A stretch of 64,000 nt of DNA. Origin: Companilactobacillus musae (lineage in GTDB: Bacteria > Bacillota > Bacilli > Lactobacillales > Lactobacillaceae). Position numbers and translations under genes: made by a program. Positions within the stretch are counted from its first letter, which is position 1; each line of letters opens with the position of its first letter. Under the pieces are notes generated by a model. That model searched no databases, had not been told where the DNA came from, and saw nothing but the letters and a program-made list of their open reading frames with translations. This document shows, in pieces, positions 59,461-64,000 of this stretch. The stretch spans positions 124,001 through 188,000 of the forward strand of contig NZ_BIFW01000001.1 in the NCBI RefSeq assembly GCF_003967595.1, read 5' to 3'.

Positions 59461-61230
59461 ATGAAAAGAACTAAAATCGTAAGTACACTTGGACCTGCTA
59501 GTAACGATGTTGACACAATCGTTAAGTTGATTGAAGCCGGAGCTAATATTTTCCGTTTCAACTTCTCACATGGTGACCATCCAGAACACAAAGCTCGTAT
59601 GGAAATGGTTCACGAAGCTGAAAAAATTACTGGTAAGACTGTTGGTATCGTTCTAGATACTAAGGGTGCTGAAATTCGTACTACTGTTCAAGAAGGCAAC
59701 AAGTTTGAAGCTAAGATTGGTCAAACAATCCGTATCTCAATGGATGATTCATTAACAGGTACTCCTGAAAAGATTGCTTCTACATACCCTGGTCTATACG
59801 ATGATACACATGTTGGTGGTCACGTATTGATCGATGATGGTCTTGTTGACTTGAAGATCACTGAAAAGGATGACAAGAACCGTGAATTGGTTACTGTTGT
59901 TCAAAATGATGGTATGATTGGTTCAAGAAAGAGTATCAATGCTCCTGGTGTTGAAGTTCGTCTACCAGGTATCACTGAAAAAGATTCAGACGATATTCGT
60001 TTCGGTCTAGAACAAGGTATCAATTTCATCTCAGCTTCATTCGTTCGTAAGGCTCAAGATGTACTTGACATTCGTGCAATCCTTGAAGAAAAACACTGTG
60101 AATACGTACAAATCTTCCCTAAGATTGAATCACAAGAAGGTATCGACAATATCGATTCTATCCTTCAAGTATCAGATGGTTTGATGATTGCTCGTGGTGA
60201 CATGGGTGTTGAAATTCCATTTGAAAACGTACCATTCGTACAAAAGAGCTTGATCAAGAAGTGTAACGCACTTGGCAAGCCAGTTATCACTGCTACACAA
60301 ATGCTTGACTCAATGCAAGAAAATCCACGTCCTACACGTGCCGAAGTTACTGATGTTGCTAACTCTGTTCTTGATGGTACAGATGCTACAATGCTTTCAG
60401 GTGAAAGTGCTAACGGTGACTACCCTGTAGAAGCTGTTTCAGCTATGGCACACATCAACGAACGTACAGAAAAAGAATTAGACAAGAATAACTCACTTGC
60501 AATCCAACGTTTCGAAGATTACAAGGGTTCAAACGTTACAGAATCAATTGGTGAATCAGTTGTTAGAACTGCTGAAGAACTAAACATTCACACAATCGTT
60601 ACTGCTACTAAATCAGGTTACACAGCTCGTATGATTTCTAAGTATCGTCCAAGTGCTGACATTTTAGCTATCACATTTGATGAAAAGACACAACGTGGTT
60701 TGACAGTTAACTGGGGTGTTGATCCTATTATTACTGACAAGCCAGAAAACACTGATGAAATGTTCGATCTAGCTGCTAAGAAGGCTCAAGAACTTGGCTT
60801 TGCCAAGGAAGGTGACTTGATTCTTGTTGTTGCTGGTGTTCCAGTTGGTGAAAGTGGTACAACAAACGTTATGAAGGTTCAATTGATCGGTTCAACATTG
60901 GTTAAAGGCCAAGGTGTTGGTGAAGAATCAGTTGTTGGTAACGTTGTAGTTGCTCATTCTGCTGAAGAAGCAAACAAGAAGATCAATGAAGGCGACATCC
61001 TTGTTACAGAAATGACTGACAAAGATTACCTACCAGCTCTTGAAAAGGCTAGTGCCGTTGTTGTTGAAAACGGTGGTCTAACTTCACATGCTGCTGTTGT
61101 TGGTATTGCTATGGGTCTACCTGTAGTTGTTGGTGCTAAGAATGCTACAAGCCTTGTTAAAGACGGTGACACTGTTACTGTTGATTCAAGACGTGGTGTT
61201 GTTTACAAAGGTGCTTCACGTTCACTTTAA
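59461..61230 (+). CDS. pyk: Pyruvate kinase with extra C-terminal domain
   Basis: The 589-residue enzyme makes pyruvate and ATP. KRTKIVSTLGPAS opens it. IFPKIESQEGI, MIARGDMGVEIP and the ATQMLDSM segment cover the active site. About 110 residues beyond the usual 475 form a PEP-utiliser-like domain with GGLTSHAAVVG, as in Bacillus Pyk. ATG 59461 follows AAAAGGGGA. Codon use is strongly biased, in line with a central glycolytic gene. It is cotranscribed with pfkA (67 bases apart). Confidence 0.96.
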   Translation: MKRTKIVSTLGPASNDVDTIVKLIEAGANIFRFNFSHGDHPEHKARMEMVHEAEKITGKTVGIVLDTKGAEIRTTVQEGNKFEAKIGQTIRISMDDSLTGTPEKIASTYPGLYDDTHVGGHVLIDDGLVDLKITEKDDKNRELVTVVQNDGMIGSRKSINAPGVEVRLPGITEKDSDDIRFGLEQGINFISASFVRKAQDVLDIRAILEEKHCEYVQIFPKIESQEGIDNIDSILQVSDGLMIARGDMGVEIPFENVPFVQKSLIKKCNALGKPVITATQMLDSMQENPRPTRAEVTDVANSVLDGTDATMLSGESANGDYPVEAVSAMAHINERTEKELDKNNSLAIQRFEDYKGSNVTESIGESVVRTAEELNIHTIVTATKSGYTARMISKYRPSADILAITFDEKTQRGLTVNWGVDPIITDKPENTDEMFDLAAKKAQELGFAKEGDLILVVAGVPVGESGTTNVMKVQLIGSTLVKGQGVGEESVVGNVVVAHSAEEANKKINEGDILVTEMTDKDYLPALEKASAVVVENGGLTSHAAVVGIAMGLPVVVGAKNATSLVKDGDTVTVDSRRGVVYKGASRSL

Positions 61231-61266
61231 TTTTTAAATAAAATTAAAAATGATTTAAAACATAAT

Positions 61267-61304
61267 AAACTGAAAGAAACTGACGAGTTTCTTTCAGTTT
61301 TTTT
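61267..61304 (+). terminator. Terminator after pyk
   Basis: AAACTGAAAGAAACT (61267-61281) pairs perfectly with AGTTTCTTTCAGTTT (61286-61300), then TTTT. Confidence 0.92.
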
Positions 61305-61348
61305 GTGTTTGCGTTATTATTTTAATAATGAAATTATGAGGTGAAATT

Positions 61349-62152
61349 TTGTCGAATAAAGATGTACTTGTTTTTGAAATTGAACAGGCTAAAGGTAAGC
61401 CTAGAGATGTTGAACATAAAAAAGATTATTGTCCTTTCTGCGATACTAAGAGCTTAACGAATATTATTGACCAAAGTGGAGATATGATTTGGTTAAAGAA
61501 TAAATTTAAGACATTACGTGATACTGAACAAACGATTATCATTGAATCGCATGATCATTATGGTGATATTTCTAATTATTCAGTTGAAAAGAATCAAGAA
61601 GTATTTAATTATATCTATGAATGCTGGAATAAAATGATTCAAAGCAAGAAATATGAAAGTGTCTTGATGTATAAGAATTTTGGACCAATGTCTGGTGGAT
61701 CTTTACGTCATCCACATTTTCAGATAATTGGTTTGAATAAGGTAGATGGATACAAACATATCGAGCCAGAGAACTTTACAGGTATGGATGTTTTCAATTC
61801 AAAGCATATCAATGTGAATGTTTCAGAGAAACCAATTATGGGTTTTGTTGAATTCAATGTTACGATCAATAATCCCAAGTATATAGATGATTTGGCTGAA
61901 TTTACTAGAGTAACAGTGAAGTATGTTTTAGATGATCTCTATGATGGAAAATTTGATTCATATAATATTTTCTTCTACAAAGTAGGTCGCAAAATAATTT
62001 GTAAAGTTGAAGCTCGTTATGTTGTTTCACCATATTTTGTGGGTTATAGATTGTCACAACGTGATGGCGATGATCAAGTTAAAGGCATTGCGGCTGTACT
62101 GTTGCAGCGTTTAAAAGAAAATGCGCATTCAAAAGAAATTGAATTAAATTAA
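61349..62152 (+). CDS. DUF4931 / GalT-HIT-like nucleotide-binding protein
   Basis: The 267-residue protein has a CPFC cysteine pair near residue 28 and the histidine segment SLRHPHFQIIG, like the HPH nucleophile of galactose-1-phosphate uridylyltransferase. This fits DUF4931 in the HIT superfamily. Such proteins probably transfer or hydrolyse nucleotidyl groups; the substrate is unknown. The start is TTG 61349 three bases after GAGGTGA. It stands alone after pyk with its own terminator. Confidence 0.82.
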   Translation: MSNKDVLVFEIEQAKGKPRDVEHKKDYCPFCDTKSLTNIIDQSGDMIWLKNKFKTLRDTEQTIIIESHDHYGDISNYSVEKNQEVFNYIYECWNKMIQSKKYESVLMYKNFGPMSGGSLRHPHFQIIGLNKVDGYKHIEPENFTGMDVFNSKHINVNVSEKPIMGFVEFNVTINNPKYIDDLAEFTRVTVKYVLDDLYDGKFDSYNIFFYKVGRKIICKVEARYVVSPYFVGYRLSQRDGDDQVKGIAAVLLQRLKENAHSKEIELN

Positions 62153-62184
62153 AAGATGATCGTAGCAAAATATTTTTATAATTG

Positions 62185-62230
62185 AAAAGATCGATGTGGA
62201 ATTTGCAATAATTCTACATCGATCTTTTTT
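62185..62230. terminator. Bidirectional terminator after the DUF4931 gene
   Basis: AAAAGATCGATGTGGAATT pairs with ATTCTACATCGATCTTTT (one bulge), flanked by A and T runs. Confidence 0.85.
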
Positions 62231-62330
62231 AGTGTAAGAAAGTTGTTTTCTATATATCATATCAACTCCCATATATTAACTTGACATAATTATTGTTATG
62301 TAACTCTGTAGCCAAAGAACAAAGATATTA

Positions 62331-62936
62331 TCAAATCCAATTGTTCTTCTTAGCAATATTTAATGCCTCAATTCTTGAATGAGTACCGGTTTTACTCAAA
62401 ATTGAAGAGATATAATTGCGAACTGTCCCACTAGAAAGAAAGACAGTTTCTGCGATTTCTTGGGTATTTTTACCTAAAGCAAATTCTTGCATGATTTTTA
62501 ATTCTTGGGCAGTTAGAGGATTTTTTACGGCGGTTAAGATGCTAGAAACTAAGTTGGCATCATAAATGATTTGACCATCGAGAATTTTATGGATTGTATC
62601 CACAAGTTTGTCGGTAGGACTATCTTTAAGTAAATAAGCATTAACCTCACTGGCTACAGCCGATTCAAAATATTTTTTTCGAGCAAAAGTAGTAAGAATG
62701 ATAATTTTAATATTTTGATGATTAAGGCGTAATTCTTGAGCAACTTCTAGTCCAGTTAGATTAGGCATTTCAATATCTAAAATAGCAATATCTGGTTTTA
62801 AAGTAGTGATTTCTTGGAATGCCATCTGACCATCAGTAGCATTGCCAATAATTTCAAAATCATCTTCTAAATCTAAAATAGCGGAAAGTGCCGAGTTTAG
62901 CATTTCTTGATCTTCGGCAATATAAATTGTAGTCAT
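62331..62936 (-). CDS. NarL/LuxR-type response regulator
   Basis: The 201-residue regulator has a receiver (about 1-120) with acidic pair E8/D9 (IAEDQEM), phospho-acceptor D54 (AILDIEMPN), a threonine in ILTTFAR and the lysine in YLLKDSP. A LuxR helix-turn-helix (about 140-201; LTAQELKIMQEFALGKNTQEIA in sense) follows. ATG 62936 is directly behind the kinase stop, with GAAGGAC within the kinase end. Regulators of this type in Firmicutes (DesR, LiaR, VraR) handle membrane fluidity or cell-wall stress. Targets unknown here. Confidence 0.9.
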   Translation of the reverse strand: MTTIYIAEDQEMLNSALSAILDLEDDFEIIGNATDGQMAFQEITTLKPDIAILDIEMPNLTGLEVAQELRLNHQNIKIIILTTFARKKYFESAVASEVNAYLLKDSPTDKLVDTIHKILDGQIIYDANLVSSILTAVKNPLTAQELKIMQEFALGKNTQEIAETVFLSSGTVRNYISSILSKTGTHSRIEALNIAKKNNWI

Positions 62937-62937
62937 A

Positions 62938-64000
62938 TTAGTCCTTCTTTGGTATAGAAATTTGAAGACAAACACCGTGGTTTGAAATTATTTTGATTGT
63001 ACCATTAATACTTTTTAGTCGATTAGTTATACCACTTAGGCCGTATGAAACATGATCAGATACAGTTTTTAATCCAATACCATTGTCACGAATTTCTAGA
63101 TAATAGTTTGAGGAATCTTCTTCAAAAGTAAATTTCATTAAATTAGCTTGACTGTATCGAATAACATTAGTGGTTGTTTCTTTAATAATAGCAGCTAAAA
63201 TGTGTTGGATATCTTTAGGCCAATTATCGGAAACACCTTCATTGATGGAAATTTGATGTATTTTGGCCAGCGCTAGGTGCTTTTCCTCTGATACCATGGC
63301 GCTGGCAATAGTCTGAGCATTTAAGTCGGATACTATTTGTCGAACCAAATTAAGATTGTCACGAGACGCTTTAGTAATATCAGCTAATTGTTGTTGAGCT
63401 TTTTGAGGATTCTTGTCGATCAGTTTGGCGGCTAATTCTGACTTTAAGGTGATTAATGAAAATGACTGTCCAAGATTGTCATGCAGGTCTTGAGCGATAC
63501 GGTCACGTTCATTTTGCTTGATAATAGTTTCTAAACGTCGATTGGTCTGTTTAGTTTGATAAGAGCGACGGTAACTGTTGGCTAAGGAACGGGCAGCAAT
63601 TGGTGATCCAATGATAAAAGTAAGTGCAATGATGATTCCAAAGGGACCATAGTTATTTATTACAGGAGTGAGTAAAATAAAAGTGAAAACACAGCCTAGC
63701 GATACAATTAAATACAAGATGAAATAATGCAGGAAATCTTTTAATTTAAATGGTAATGAACCAATCTCCCAGGCTGTATAGATAAGGAAGGTTCCACCGC
63801 TATTGGGAAATTTTGATATAAAGTAGGCGGCGATAATTAATTGTATGCCAATATCTAACCAAAGCCAGCGATTTAGAAAGTAACCGTCGCGGTAAAACTT
63901 TAAAAAAGCTAGTACCAGCAATAAATAAAACCAATTAAAAGGATGCTGAGTAATTAAAATTTGACCTGCTATTAGAAATAATGAAAAAAACCAAAAGTAG
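62938..64000 (-). CDS. DesK/LiaS-like sensor histidine kinase (partial, runs off the window)
   Basis: The frame is open from 62938 up to the right edge without a clear start, so the N-terminus is missing. The visible part has several membrane segments, then a HisKA_3 dimer helix (ERDRIAQDLHDNLGQSFSLI in sense, the DLHD histidine being phosphorylated) and an HATPase domain (EIRDNGIGL, GLSGITNRL). It phosphorylates the response regulator encoded one base downstream. A TTG at 63921 is not the start, since hydrophobic sequence continues beyond it to the edge. Confidence 0.9.
   Translation of the reverse strand, partial: YFWFFSLFLIAGQILITQHPFNWFYLLLVLAFLKFYRDGYFLNRWLWLDIGIQLIIAAYFISKFPNSGGTFLIYTAWEIGSLPFKLKDFLHYFILYLIVSLGCVFTFILLTPVINNYGPFGIIIALTFIIGSPIAARSLANSYRRSYQTKQTNRRLETIIKQNERDRIAQDLHDNLGQSFSLITLKSELAAKLIDKNPQKAQQQLADITKASRDNLNLVRQIVSDLNAQTIASAMVSEEKHLALAKIHQISINEGVSDNWPKDIQHILAAIIKETTTNVIRYSQANLMKFTFEEDSSNYYLEIRDNGIGLKTVSDHVSYGLSGITNRLKSINGTIKIISNHGVCLQISIPKKD

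Overview
The window is about 64 kb of AT-rich (roughly 36% GC by eye), densely coded DNA from a low-GC Gram-positive. Strong GGAGG-type ribosome sites, frequent TTG starts, an FMN riboswitch, CcpA-type cre sites, several PTS systems, a malolactic gene set, an Obg/RpmF/DnaE/PfkA/Pyk block and a secreted protein with SLAP-like C-terminal repeats all point to a homofermentative member of the Lactobacillaceae. Companilactobacillus or a close relative is my best guess, but it is an inference because no rRNA gene is present. I see no phage, transposase, CRISPR array, tRNA or rRNA gene. The region looks like an ordinary chromosome made of metabolic islets separated by strong bidirectional terminators.

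Layout. 1-1.5 kb: two tandem GGDEF (c-di-GMP synthase) genes, the first cut by the window edge. 1.5-4.2 kb: purine salvage (guanine deaminase with an apparent ATT start, plus an NCS2 permease). 4.6-5.1 kb: a decayed PTS EIIC gene. 5.2-9.8 kb: a lactose/beta-galactoside PTS operon (lacT-lacF-lacE-lacG) behind a cre-overlapped promoter and an antiterminator-target/terminator leader. It is followed by a HAD phosphatase and a second, orphan BglG-type antiterminator. 11.9-13.9 kb: a PuuD-like amidase and an APC amino-acid permease. 14.0-18.4 kb: an FMN-riboswitch-controlled ribD-ribE-ribBA-ribH operon, followed by a HAD phosphatase that could supply the missing dephosphorylation step. 18.5-21.6 kb: aldo/keto reductase, CNT nucleoside transporter, esterase. 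21.6-25.4 kb: a glycerate module (CdaR-type regulator, GntP permease, glycerate kinase). 25.5-26.6 kb: a GNAT acetyltransferase and two small unknowns. 26.7-30.5 kb: malolactic fermentation (mleP, mleS, divergent mleR).

30.5-31.0 kb is a 568-base gap with several hairpins, including what looks like an undescribed small RNA whose terminator loop exposes a CCUCC (anti-Shine-Dalgarno) sequence. 31.0-31.8 kb: a small HTH protein coupled to a low-molecular-weight phosphatase. 31.8-36.3 kb: an RpiR-controlled PfkB kinase/EIIBCA PTS operon and a stand-alone EIIA paralogue behind a long hairpin. 36.4-38.8 kb: an MgtC-family protein and small or unknown proteins. 39.0-41.7 kb: uvrC and map. 41.8-44.3 kb: a secreted surface protein and an unknown. 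44.4-48.0 kb: the classical fruR-fruK-fruA operon with a striking five-fold, 10-bp-phased operator. 48.2-54.9 kb: obg, an OatA-like O-acetyltransferase, RNase Z, SDR, LapA-like, rpmF (cysteine-free L32), a lipoprotein and a DUF2929-like protein. 55.0-61.2 kb: dnaE, pfkA, pyk. 61.3-62.2 kb: a GalT/HIT-like DUF4931 protein. 62.3-64.0 kb: a DesK/LiaS-like two-component system running off the right edge.

The theme is sugar uptake by PTS feeding glycolysis (PfkA, Pyk), with cofactor (FMN), glycerate and malate side branches. No large undescribed multi-gene system stands out. The most promising new items are the candidate sRNA at 30.8 kb, the HAD phosphatase linked to the riboflavin operon, the ATT-started guaD, and the compact operator architectures of the RpiR and FruR regulons.
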